From: Alopecurus myosuroides
Taxonomy: Eukaryota > Streptophyta > Magnoliopsida > Poales > Poaceae
NCBI GenBank assembly: GCA_028641055.1
Contig: CM054060.1
Coordinates: forward strand, 57,260,296 to 57,324,295
Direction: 5' to 3'
DNA length: 64,000 bases
Shown one piece after another: positions 12,364 through 23,049 of the stretch (its first letter is position 1; each line of letters begins with the position of its first letter). The notes beneath the pieces were generated by a model. That model searched no databases. It was not told the origin of the DNA and was given only the letters and a program-made list of their open reading frames with translations. A program made the position numbers and the translations under genes.

Positions 12364-13613
12364 GAGCATACCCAACGCCTCCCCTAAAAAGTAACCAAAA
12401 TCGGTCCTCTTTTGGCCCGTTTAGGGTGGTCCGCGGACGCAGACTAGGCCGGACTCTCGAGTTGGGACACCCCCCCCCCCCCCCAAATATGAATGTTGTC
12501 CCTTTATACTTAATTTTTTCACCAAAACCGGATAAATGTCTTGTAAATGGTTTTACAACACAAATTGAAAGTTTATTCATGCAAATGAAAGGTTTCGACA
12601 GTACAATAAAAAGAGCAGCAAATTATAGGAAAGTGACTTATTTGTTTCCTATGAAATTTCACATATGCTCGATCTGTTCTTCATGAAGAGCGTTGTGGGT
12701 GGCCTGATCCCGGATCTCATGCTGCACGTGCATGTACTGCTCAAACGTTGCTAGCACATGTATTGGAGCAACCAATTCACTCTGAAATTCCCACCCCTGG
12801 TCGTATAACATGTCATCATGCTTATCCTCGAGAATCATGTTGTGCATGATCACACGGCCAGTCATCACCCCTCAGAGTGTACTATTGTCCCATGTTCTAG
12901 AAGGGTGTCGAACAATAGCAGTGTGTTCTCTACATCCTTCCTAGCAGCCTCTTGTTGTCGAGCAAATCTTCGCCTCCTCTCATGCGCAAGTACTCATCAA
13001 CTAGATCACCTGCAACTCCATATGCAACCATCCTGATTGCTGCCTTACATTTCTGATAAGAAGAGAACACAAGCTTTCCTGCAACATCAAACTTGGACTC
13101 GAAGTAATCGTCGTACTCCACTATTCCTTCGAGAACCGATGACAAAACACATTTGTAGGATATCTTGGCTTCAGTCGATGGAAATTATCCTTCCATAGCT
13201 GCTCGTTGCCCCCTTCTTTGTTCCGGTCCAGAGCCTCTTCGTGGCCAGGCACCGAGCCAATGTAATTTAAAATGATTCTTCGTTAAAGTTCTGGATCATG
13301 GCGGCAGCAGTCATGAGAACGTCGGTATCATCGTCGGACGAATCATCTGAAGTGTCGATGAAATAGTTGTAGAAGAAGTGGTCCGAATCATCTATCTACA
13401 ACAAAAGTTGGACAAAATTATTGCCGAAACCAAGAACTTTGGTTCACTGCGAACTGTGCACGCACCTTTGGCAAAACGCCGAACAGGTGCCGGGCTACAA
13501 GCTCCGGCGACAGTGTCCGTTTGGGGAGGGCCGTTGGAATTTTTTTTTTGCCAACATTGGTCCGCGGGGACTGAAATGAACCATTTAGGGAGGAGGGGGC
13601 GTTGGGTATGCTC
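12364..13613 (-). mobile_element. PIF/Harbinger element with internal deletion
   Basis: Terminal inverted repeat GAGCATACCCAACGCC at 12364 and its complement GGCGTTGGGTATGCTC ending at 13613. The element is flanked by the Harbinger-type 3-bp duplication TTA (12361-12363 and 13614-13616). Length is 1250 bp. It contains transposase pieces on the minus strand and a C-run at 12467-12484. Too short for an autonomous copy. Confidence 0.88.
12660..13400 (-). pseudogene. Harbinger transposase, central catalytic region deleted
   Basis: Reading the minus strand, an acidic N-terminal part (Asp/Ser-rich, 13400 down to about 13280) is followed after frame changes by 'YFESKFDVAGKLVFSSYQKC', 'AAIRMVAYGVAGDLVDEYLR' (13145-12930) and then directly by the C-terminal part 'VIMHNMILEDKHDDMLYDQG' and 'HEIRDQATHNALHEEQIEHM' (12868-12660). 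In full-length plant Harbinger transposases these segments flank the DDE core. Here the core is gone, so the element could move only with a transposase supplied in trans. Confidence 0.75.
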
Positions 13614-13616
13614 TTA

Positions 13617-15391
13617 TATCATAGTCATTATGGACGCTACGTTTGAAAACGACCTATGTTTTGGCCTATCTCTACTTATCTGAAATATCACTAGCTATTG
13701 ATCATATCATGCTGAGGAAAATTATGTTGCTCCAGTGCGCCATTTTAGAGCTCGGACTCCATGGGCACCTTGTTTGAAAAATTCAAATTTGAAAAATGAT
13801 ATTTTAAGTTTGAAAAGGTTATAATTATTTTCTAGATATGGATAATGATGAACTCTACTAGTGTAAAAAAAACATGGATTTGGGTGCGGTGAATGGTGGA
13901 CATTCTAAAAATTTGACTTTTTGTAAGATTTTACATTTTTATGTAGCCTAGGATACTCCCTCCCCCACCCACCCAACACATTATTAGCATTAGACATTAT
14001 ATACAACTAGGATTTTGTTCAAATTTTTTTGTAACTTTGAAATAGAGATTTTGAGATAACAATAAACAGCCTCCATGGAGCGAGAGCTCCAATTGGAATT
14101 TTCGTGATGCTATAACGTTCTTAGCTAGAAGAGCGCCACAGGTTATCATAGCGTACCTTCCAAGCTCCAGAAAAGCTATAGCTAGATATTCAAAACCTTG
14201 GGCGTATAATTATCGTCATGCTTTTAGTGAATTTCATGCTAAAATTACTTTGATCCCTTCCAAACACTAAAGTAAGCTAGAGAGTTGAAAATCATTTAGA
14301 AATATAATATGAAATGGCTGCTCTCAAAGAATGTAACAACTAAATATGATAAAACACAATAAGTTCTTTTTGAGTCATAAGACTTAGAAAACGCTTGCAT
14401 GAGAACATTGAAGTGTTAGGAGGACAAGCCATATGAATTCTAACGAATTATAAGCACGAAAAATTTATAACACAAGTGTTTTTGTTGCACCATAAAAAAA
14501 CAAGAAAGTCTCAAAATGAATAGTTGTCATCCAAACAATGAAAAAAAACAAGTTAGATATAATAAAATTTCACATGTAAGTGCATGCGAAGTATCCCACT
14601 AGAAGAAAAAAAAACCTCATGACTTCCAACCGTAAGAAAAAGAAGCTCCACAATTTCTATGAAATTCCTTTTAAACAAAAAAAAGTTATTAAGTGGTTGA
14701 CAATCTCTTATTTCCGTACGAACATTTGTAGAACATGTGTTTTGTAAAAGAACGACTAACTTATAGTTACATATATCGTGTGTTATTTGTTCATCTATGT
14801 TCTTTTTTATTATGGACCACAAATGGTCACTATTTTAGACGTTGTTTTTAGTTATACTTGATACATCTTGAATACAATAATATTTATGATTTATTTAAGT
14901 ACTTTGAAATCTTTAGACAAGCGAGAAACAAAGAAAAGGAAATATGAATAGATTTTGTTATTTTTACAAAGCCCAGAATATGAATAATTTTGATTTTCAG
15001 CGATGGTCGATGGAGTGTCCATTGACATAACGGGCAGCTGGTCCTGGACATGGTAGCTCGTCAGCGATGGTCGATGGAGAGCATCAGCCGGTGAAGGCGT
15101 GCGTGAAGCGCCCGTACTGACAGATGCCACGTTTCCCCGACCCACGCACTTATTTCTGCTTGGCACGTACTAGGGTTTGAACGCGCGCGTCAGCACCTCC
15201 CGTCCTCCCGCTACAAAAACCCCCGGCCTCCCAGCCTCACAGAGTGCTCACCTCCACTCACCACCACCCCGACCTCAACAGTCAGCACAACCACCGTAGC
15301 ACGCCACTCTCCGATCGGCATATCGCCGTTGTTAGTTTGCTAGGTTGCTGTATTCGTGCGGCGACAGCCGGGCGGGTACGTGTGGTCGGAG
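13617..15391. other. Intergenic and GRF promoter region
   Basis: AT-rich up to about 15000 with no gene or repeat that I can define. A weak inverted similarity (GAGCTCGGACTCCATGG near 13749 and CCATGGAGCGAGAGCTCC near 14075) might mark a small MITE-like insert, without proof. From about 15180 the sequence becomes CT-rich and CA-rich, as in grass 5' UTRs. CTACAAAAAC at 15211-15220 is a possible weak TATA-like site. Confidence 0.35.
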
Positions 15392-16867
15392 ATGATGATG
15401 CTGGGCGGTCGCGCGGGGGGCGGCGTTGGGGGAGGCGGCGGCATGGGGGGCGGGAGGTGTCCGTTCACGGCGTCGCAATGGCAAGAGCTGGAGCACCAGG
15501 CGCTCATCTACAAGTACATGGCCTCCGGCGTGCCCATCCCCTCCGACCTCCTCCTCCCGCTCCGCCGCAGCTTCCTCCTCGACTCCGCCCTCGCCACCTC
15601 CCCCTCCCTCGGCTTCCCTCCCCAAGCCGCACGTACGTATTTCACCGGCTCATTTTCTTCCCCTACCATTCAACTACGTGTTAGTTTGATACTGACATAA
15701 GTTACTTATGGCGCTGCAGTTGGGTGGGGTTGCTTCGGTATGGGGTTCGGCCGGAAGGCGGAGGACCCGGAGCCGGGGCGGTGCCGGCGGACGGACGGCA
15801 AGAAGTGGCGGTGCTCCAAGGAGGCGTACCCGGACTCCAAGTACTGCGAGAAGCACATGCACCGCGGCAAGAACCGTTCAAGAAAGCCTGTGGAAATGTC
15901 CTTGGCCACGCCCCCACCGCCTTCCTCCTCCGCGTCTTCCTCCTCCTCCAACGTCCACTCCGCCGTCAACGTCGCCTCCACCACCAACTCCTCCCCCGCG
16001 CCTTCCTACCACCGCGCGGTTGCGCACGACACGTCGCCCTACCACGCGCTCTACGGCGGCCCCTACGCCTCCGCCGGCCGCCAGCAGCAGCACGCCAGCG
16101 CCTACCACCACGCCGCGGCGGCCGCGCAGGTCAGCCCGTTCCACCTGCACCTCGACACCACCCACCCGCACCCCCCGCCGTCCTACTACTCCTCCAACAT
16201 CGACCACAGCAAGGATAGCTACGCCTACGGGCACAGCGTCAAGGAGGTGCACGGTGGCGGCGGCGAGCACGCCTTCTTCACCGACACCACCGACAGGGAC
16301 GTACACCACAACCACCAACACCAACATCACGCCAGCGGCGCCGGCCAGTGGCAGTTCAAGCAGCTGGGCGGGATGGAGCCCAAACAGCATAACCCCACCT
16401 CGCTCTTCCCCGGCTGCGGCGGCGGCGGGTACGGCAACAACAACAACAACCACGCGGCAGCAGCGGCGTACGCCATCGATCTGGCCGCGAAAGATCAGGA
16501 AGACGAGGAGAAGGAGCGACGGCAGCAGCAGCAGCACTGCTTCCTCCTGGGCACCGGACCTGCGGCTCGACAAGCCGTCGTCGGGACACGGCGACGGCGG
16601 CGCCGCGCAGAAGCCCCTCCGGCCGTTCTTCGACGAGTGGCCGCACGAGAAGGCGGGGAGCAAGGGGTCGTGGATGGGGCTGGAGGGCGAGACGCAGCTG
16701 TCCATCTCCATCCCCATGTCCGCCAACGACCTCCCCATCACCACCACCTCCCGCTACCACCACCACGGTACGTTCTATGCCTGAAGCGTGCATCGGCTCG
16801 AAACTAGAATAGCCACTTGATCTTCCGTTGCTTAATGGTTTGGCTCTCACGATCTGCAGGTGAATGA
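15392..16867 (+). CDS. GRF: GROWTH-REGULATING FACTOR (QLQ/WRC transcription factor), +1 frameshift in last third
   Basis: Exons 15392-15632, 15720-16767 and 16860-16867 (GT/AG introns). The start is the ATG of [10 protein letters not shown], which precedes the QLQ domain ('[20 protein letters not shown]'; binds GIF co-activators). Exon 2 opens with '[12 protein letters not shown]' and the WRC domain ('[20 protein letters not shown]...YCEKHMHRG'; DNA binding and nuclear localisation). A His/Pro/Ser-rich middle follows. Near 16551-16558 (CTGGGCACCGGACC) one extra base shifts the frame. The conserved GRF C-terminal motifs, '[12 protein letters not shown]' (FFD) and '[11 protein letters not shown]' (TQL), lie in the +1 frame and end in exon 3 (stop 16865). 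Without correction the protein instead ends at 16807 with an Arg/Pro/His-rich tail lacking FFD and TQL. Without the extra base the product would be 431 aa. It resembles rice GRF1-type proteins from memory. It may be a real hypomorph, a pseudogene, or an assembly error. Confidence 0.9.
15874..15895 (+). promoter_or_regulatory. miR396 target site in GRF mRNA
   Basis: The 22-nt segment CCGTTCAAGAAAGCC... up to ...TGTGGAA, just after the WRC domain (encoding RSRKPVE), is the canonical miR396 complementary site found in most plant GRFs. It has the typical single-base bulge relative to miR396. It predicts post-transcriptional cleavage of this transcript in mature tissue. Confidence 0.9.
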
Positions 16868-18660
16868 ATGATCGATCCCGACGTGCGAAAGCGTGACGAG
16901 ACCGTTTCCATGGATTCGTTCTTGGAGGGGTGCGTGCCACCGACACATCGATCGGCTAGAGGATCTTCCAAATGAAAGCCTGAAACTTCCTGACCAGCCG
17001 TGGCCATCACCTGCATTTCCATTTTCTTTTTTCTCCATTTCTGTAATATCCGAGGGGTTTGTTAACCGATCCGCATGCGGCGGCTGTACTCTTGCGTTAA
17101 TCGGTTATTAGGTCAGGCTACCTGAATCTTGTTAGGCGACTAGATTTTCCTTTCCCCGCTGTACCTGTCAGTGACTGTAATACATCATCATCAGAGCGTG
17201 TTCGCTTTTGTTCATGTCATTTCTTTTTCTCCGATTCCTCTCTGCCTGGCTGCCTGCGATGGTTTGTCACATCTGTGGATTCTGCGCAAAGCTCAGTATA
17301 GCCCACACCACGCCCTGCGCAGCCTCAGCGCCTCGTTACTTTATGCTCCCTGAGACGCTCGTACAGTACTTATTTAGGAGGAGAATACAGTACTCAGACT
17401 TTTTGTTTTGTTTTTTGAGATAGCAGCCCCTTCTTTTAGCAGTGCCTTCAAACTTGTTCACACGCAGACGGACACCATGCCTCTGACGGGTAGAGCTTTG
17501 GTCTTCTTCCTGCTTTTATGTTAACAGCGGCACTAGGGTGTGGTGATGTCACGTCGCTGCCGTTCAGAGAGCTCATCACCAGTCCATTGTTTTGAGGCGT
17601 TTCCCACTGCGGAACCCGGAGGAAGAAGCTGAGTTTGCAGCGTGCATGCAGGGCAGGGCAGACTGACAAGGAGTGCTGTCCTGGGCTGGGTGAATTGAAT
17701 TGAATGGCGACCGCAGTGCATTTGGTGCTGTCCGTCCAGGCAGCCCCTGCACTGCAGTGAGACGGGTGTCAGGTCGTGTGTCAGGCGAGGCGCCCATGCG
17801 ATTGACCGATCTAGGCTCAGATTCGCCGCTGCTGACTGCCGGCCGGCCAGCGCCGCATGCTTGGCCGCTTCCCTCTGTAGCCTACCGCGACGCATGCATG
17901 CATGCGACCCACAGTAGTAGGTCGCTGTCTGCCGCTGCGTCTGCTCCCAGCGCCGTGACACTGTCGCCACTCATGGCCGCAACGACCCGCAGCCGTCTCG
18001 CTGGCGAGTGGGCCGTGCAACACGGCAGCTCCAGTTCTTGTCACAGCCATTACGCCGTTCTCCTCCAGGCAGTACGTACGTACGTGGTACGTGATCCTCG
18101 AACTAGTTGCGCAAGTTAAATTGATTTCAGTGCTTAGTCTGAAGTTCTCTGACCAAGTGGTCGGTACTTGGCAGGAGTAGTTAATTAAAGATGGATCAAA
18201 CGGCAGCGGCGGATGATTAAAGAAACGAAACCGCACGGCTGGAGGCGCACAGGACAGGACGCCGCTCTCCGATCCTCGTCAGACGCGTGCGGCGGTCAGT
18301 CAGGCGGTCCGTTCAACACCAAAGACCCGTGCAGCGGCATGGCATGCACCGCGGAATCTGCCGCCAGGTTTCACGTGAGATCCATCCAACGCGCCACGAG
18401 CCGAGAGACCACCGTGTCCGTGGAGGCAGCGTTCGTACGGCTCCGTGTTGCGGTGGCTCGCTCGCTCGCTGATGCGGTGTCCGTGCCACCGGTACCGTGC
18501 TAGTCGGCGCCTGGTCTGTTTACTTCTGTTTGAGTCGCTAAACGGACGACCTTTTGGTCTCTCTGTCCAGGCTTACCAGGCCATTAAAACCAACGAGCCG
18601 ACGTATACGTTTCGTTCAGTCCGGTATTTTTACCGAATTTCATCTAAATAACTAGCAACA
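16868..18660 (+). other. GRF 3' flank and intergenic DNA
   Basis: The first few hundred bases are T-rich and would hold the GRF 3' UTR. Beyond about 17450 I see no gene, repeat or conserved motif. Small open frames on both strands have no recognisable content. Confidence 0.4.
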
Positions 18661-20460
18661 AGATTTTTTTTGATAATTGGCTTTATTACTTACAAGGATT
18701 AAGTATTACACCCGGTTTCTGCGTAACAAGATGCACACGGCCGACAGTACGAAAAGAAAAAAAAAAAAATAGCCCGCAGGAAAGCAACATGCCGATTACA
18801 GTCACAAAGCTGAATCAACTGTCGCCTAATGTGCAGCAATGCGTAGATCAAGCGGCCACCCATGTGGGACAAAAATATTCCTCGCCGCGTTTTCTAGCCG
18901 TACACATGTCTCCGTAAAAAGCCTTGATACTCCGTCCGCTGTAATGTGCACCACGAACGGATAGTACCTGTGGAGCGGAATAGAACCTGCAAACGAGAGA
19001 AATTTTTATTATTAAAAATCTTGTCATTTCTGCATAGCCAGAGTGACCATATAACGGCTAGCGCTTCTATTTTAAACCTTTTATCAACTCCATTCAACCA
19101 ATTGCCAAACATATTGGCAACCTAAGTACGAGGATATAGGTTCGAAGCCATTTAGATAACTGACCATAAAGAACGCGCAAATGTACACTCAAAGAACAAG
19201 TGTTTAATCGTCTCCTTTTTAGGACAAGAAACACACTTCGTACTCTCATGCCAATTGCGTTTGACAAGATTATCTTTAGCTAAAATGACGCCTTTACGAA
19301 GATACCATGCAAAGACCTCCATCTTTAACGGTATCTTCATTAGCCGTATTTTATTATTGTTATCGACCAGCATACCTGAATGAACCAAAGCCCTATACAA
19401 GGAGTCAACTCAGAACAACCCATTCTTAGTTAAACTCCATCGAAACTCATCGGTGCCTTATGATAATTGGATCAGCGCCAATCGATCTAACAGAGCGTTC
19501 CAAGACTGAAGTCTTCGTCCAATGATATCTCGTCTGAACGTCACATTAGGAGCGTATGTTTGCATTACAGTGGCTAACGTATCCCCTTTATGACGAACAA
19601 TGTTGTATATGGCCGGATACTGTTCACGGGGGTGGCATTACCTAACCATTGATCCTCCCAGAACCGTATTTGGGATCCATCCTTTATGCTGAATACCCCA
19701 TAGCGAAAGAAGTGCTTCTTAGTCGCCATTAGGATAGCCAAAAATGTGAATCACCTCGTTTCCATATAACCTGTGACATCGCCTTTGTGCCAATGTATTT
19801 CCTCTTAAGGAGTGTCTGCCAAACACCATTCTCTATAAGCTGCTTAAAAAGCCATTTACCTAGGAGAGCTGAGTTTTTGACTTGTAGGTCATGAATCCCC
19901 AACCCTCCTTGATCTTTTGGTCGGCACACTACGTCCCATCTTGCTAGTCGATATTTTTTTTTTTTTCACTATCCCCTTGCCAAAAAAATCTTGATATGAA
20001 GTAATCTAGCTTCTTCAAGGCTCCTTTTGGTAATTGGAAGAAAAATATCATATACAGTACCATGTTCGACATGACTGAATTTATGAGTACCAATCTTCCA
20101 CCTAGGGATAGTAATTTTCCTTTCCAACTTGCAAGACTTTTTTGCAACCGATCTTCAACGTGTTTCCATTCCGCATTAGTCAGTCTCCTATAGTGTATTG
20201 GGATTCCCAAATACTGAATAGGAAACTGACCTTGCTCACATCCAAAAATTTCGGAATATTGAGCAATCGCGTCTTGGGCTTTGACAAAGCAAAACAATTC
20301 ACTCTTATGGAAGTTAATCTTTAACCCATATAGTTGCTCAAAAGTTGATAGAATTAACTTCAGATTCGTCGCTTTCTCTAGATCATGTTCCATAACAAGA
20401 ATTGTGTCGTCTGCATACTGAAGTACAAATAAAGTAAAATGTCCTTCCAGCATAGAACAA
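18661..20460 (-). mobile_element. LINE retrotransposon remnant (minus strand)
   Basis: On the minus strand the copy runs from a truncated RT at about 20460 to a 3' end at 18663-18670 (T-run on the plus strand). The tail sequence (TAATAAAGCC before the A-run, preceded by GCACAC-containing text) matches the 3' ends seen near 50538 and 59582 in this window. All domains are broken by frameshifts. Confidence 0.75.
18894..20453 (-). pseudogene. LINE ORF2 remnant: RT (YADD) and zf-RVT
   Basis: The piece 20453-19944 holds the RT catalytic box 'FVLQYADDTILVMEHDLEKA' and 'YLGIPIHYRRLTNAEWKHVE'. The next, 19929-19729, holds 'PKDQGGLGIHDLQVKNSALL'. Another, 19400-19152, holds the zf-RVT finger ('CVSCPKKETIKHLFFECTFA'), and 19112-18894 the C-terminal 'EALAVIWSLWLCRNDKIFNN'. 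The pieces lie in different frames with stops between them. The N-terminal endonuclease and RT fingers are absent. Inactive. Confidence 0.75.
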
Positions 20461-20759
20461 ATCCAAAAGAATTATGCCCTTCGAGTCCACTGTCTAGCTC
20501 ACCGGCCAATTTTCATGTACACACAAAAGATCGAGATGATCACGCATCTCTTTGCAAGTAAACGGCTGGCTTCTTCTCGTACCAAGCCCTCTTCTTCAGT
20601 CTCAAGGTGCTCAAGTCAACTGTCATGATTGCCGCATCTTAGTTTTCTCGAAGCACCTACATGATTCATTGGCACTCAATACATGTAATAGAGCAAGCAA
20701 CACATGTGCATACGAGAGGGGTGAGAGAGATCATACCAAGTGCTTCACCCTAATGCCAC

Positions 20760-21240
20760 TCACGGGTCACGCAAGGACATGATCATAGGAGCCCGTAAAT
20801 TTGCTACACTCCAATTGGATGAAATTCCCTCTCTTGGATAGAGAGAGTGCGTTCCAGTCACCACCTTCCCTATGACCCTTTGCTCATGGAAGTACAAGTG
20901 GAAATTCTTCGAAATGATCGCCCCTTTTTGCTCACGCCCCTTGCTTGCATCTTGCCCCATCTCGATCCATGTTTGGCAAAGCAGCACGTCGTCATCATGC
21001 GAGAAACCCTTCGTCCTTTGCGAGACGAGCTTGACCCCAGGGTCCCCGCTCTTGCGCCATCGTTGTGTCTTGCCTTGGACCTCGACCTCGTCCACAAACA
21101 ATTGCTCTTCTTCGATGGTGATCACCTCCTTGGTCTTCTCGAGCTCGTCGTCATAGGCAACCTCATCGACATCTTCAGCGAGGATATCTTCGAGGAAACC
21201 ATCCCCGCCACCCCTAAGCACCCTTCCATGGCCATCGTTT
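20760..21240 (-). pseudogene. Harbinger ORF1-like (Myb/NAM-associated type) fragment
   Basis: The minus-strand frame 21221-20760 has an acidic N-terminus, then 'TKGFSHDDDVLLCQTWIEMG' and 'KNFHLYFHEQRV'. These resemble the SANT/Myb-like domain of plant Harbinger ORF1 and related 'NAM-associated' proteins. The part after 'REGISSNWSVANLR' no longer follows the family and ends at 20760. I see no terminal inverted repeats around it. It may be a decayed TE or a fragment of a TE-derived host gene. Confidence 0.45.
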
Positions 21241-22011
21241 CCCTTGTAGTAACTATAGTGTCTGCCCCCAATTCGTCGAGCAGGTTGCGCGCATCAGGGA
21301 GCTTCTTCCTTTTTATGGAGGTGTGTACCAGAGACTACGGCCAGGGACTTTTTTATCCCAACATGGATGACAACATAATTTGCATATCGGCCCTCCATCA
21401 TCATAGGCGTTTTTACATACTGTGTAATTCGTCTTCATTTTGTTCGGTTGCTTCGAGACTGTGTGCATCTTCGATATGCAGAGGCTGGATGTTAAACATT
21501 ACTTTCAAGTAATAAATTTCCTTTTCAAAAAAATTCTTATATGCTTCGTGAGTGTGCGTAGTCATGTACGCTCTTGATGGCATTGTGTTTATATGTTGTG
21601 GCCGTACGTGTTTTTTTTGTCTATCTTACCAGAAATAGGTGCATAGAGTCATACAAGAAACATGTAATCGAATTAGGGCCGTACAACAGTAGCCTCTTAA
21701 TTGGGACGCTTCCGCAGGAGCTTAACAGCGTTAGCGCCTTGGCCAGCCGATATATTTTGAGTCAGTAACACCGAAAAAAAGAGAGGTAGCACCCGGAGCT
21801 TGATGTTGCAGAGACGCTAGCAAAGATCCAGACTCGGCTAGGATTAGTAGGAAACAGGTGGGATTTGGAGGCTAATTGCCCATGATTTCGCCTAAGCGCC
21901 TAGGCTTAGCGCCCGCATTGTAAATGCCCTAGGACCTTGCTGCCTGCACTAACGGAACCATCCCCTGATTAAGAAGAAAGCGGTTCAAGTAGGTCTTGAG
22001 AGCGAGCGATA
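21241..22011. other. Intergenic, nothing recognised
   Basis: No supported gene or repeat. The last nine bases before 22021 form one copy of the target duplication of the following Mutator-like element. Confidence 0.35.
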
Positions 22012-22020
22012 TATCAACAA

Positions 22021-22274
22021 GAGAAAAATTCACCCACGGTCACTGAAGTTGAGTGGTGGGCTCACTTTGGTCACTGAATTTTGGAATACCCATACTACGG
22101 TACCTGTACTTGCAGAAGTGGTCACCTTGGTCACTGTATAGTATTTTGTACGTTGTATTGTACGTACGCTGCCACTTGGCCGTTACAGAGCTGGACAGCG
22201 TGGACGGGAACTTGACACGTAGCGCTGAGTTGGATTCGGCGGGGGTCTGTTTGCAAATCTGGCGTAGACATGGT
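22021..22274 (+). repeat. MULE left terminal inverted repeat
   Basis: About 254 bp, matching the complement of 29502-29752 with a limited number of substitutions and small indels. For example, the left has CACTGAAGTTGAG where the right reads CAAAGTTAAAC. Both repeats contain GTACGTACGCTGCCACTTGG. Confidence 0.9.
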
Positions 22275-23049
22275 CGTTTTCACTTTCGCCCCTGATTCAG
22301 ACCGTACAACACCTGGCATTTATTACTCCGTCGAGGTGATCGTCTCCTTTTCGGAAGCAGAGGAGAGCGAGAGGGAGAGGTAGCGTCGTTGCTCAACGAG
22401 ACCATGGAGCGGCCTGGGAATGTCGGCACTGGAGGAGTTTGAGCCGCCACCGCCTCCGTCATCGTTTTCGACCCCTATTGATGCATAGCCGGTTCCAGAG
22501 AAGAGCTCGGTGGAAGCTTCGCCGCCGCTCTATGGTGAGTTCCGCATCTTAATCTGCGCCGAAATCTAGCTCCACTGTATGTTTTCGTGTCCGCCCTTGC
22601 GGCTTCTGCGTTTGGTTGTTCAGTACGGTGGTGTCGTGCGCTGATTAGGTAGGGTTTGAGCTGATTTGGTAGGGTTTGAGCTGATTTGGTATGGTTTTTG
22701 AGGTAGGGGGTTTGCATTCGGTTGGGTGTTTTGTTGTGATGATTAATGGTAGTGCAGTTGTAGTAACAACAAGCATAGTTTTGGGCGCAGGGGTGGTTTC
22801 AGTGTGTTATGTTTAACAGGGGTGCAGAGGAAACTGCAATGTCAGTATCAATTTCGCCAATCTTGTGGGCTAATATTGCTATAAATTTAAAATCTTTGAT
22901 TATTCTGCAGTGATGTGACCTATGATTCAGTAATGCATGTTAACTGGAATGCTATTTTAATATCAATTTAAGTTTTTTTATCATCTGCAATGCATGGTAA
23001 CTGGATTTAGTAATGTTGTAATCATTTTCAGTTTATTCAGTACTAAATC

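Noticed and set aside
13740..14095. Possible MITE with inverted ends around CTCCATGG
   Set aside because: The inverted match is short and imperfect and I found no target duplication.
15878..16747. Long open frame on the minus strand opposite the GRF gene
   Set aside because: It mirrors the GC-rich, low-complexity GRF coding sequence and has no domain of its own.
20847..21512. Plus-strand open frame over the Harbinger ORF1-like fragment
   Set aside because: The minus strand gives the recognisable SANT-like sequence, so the plus-strand frame is its shadow.
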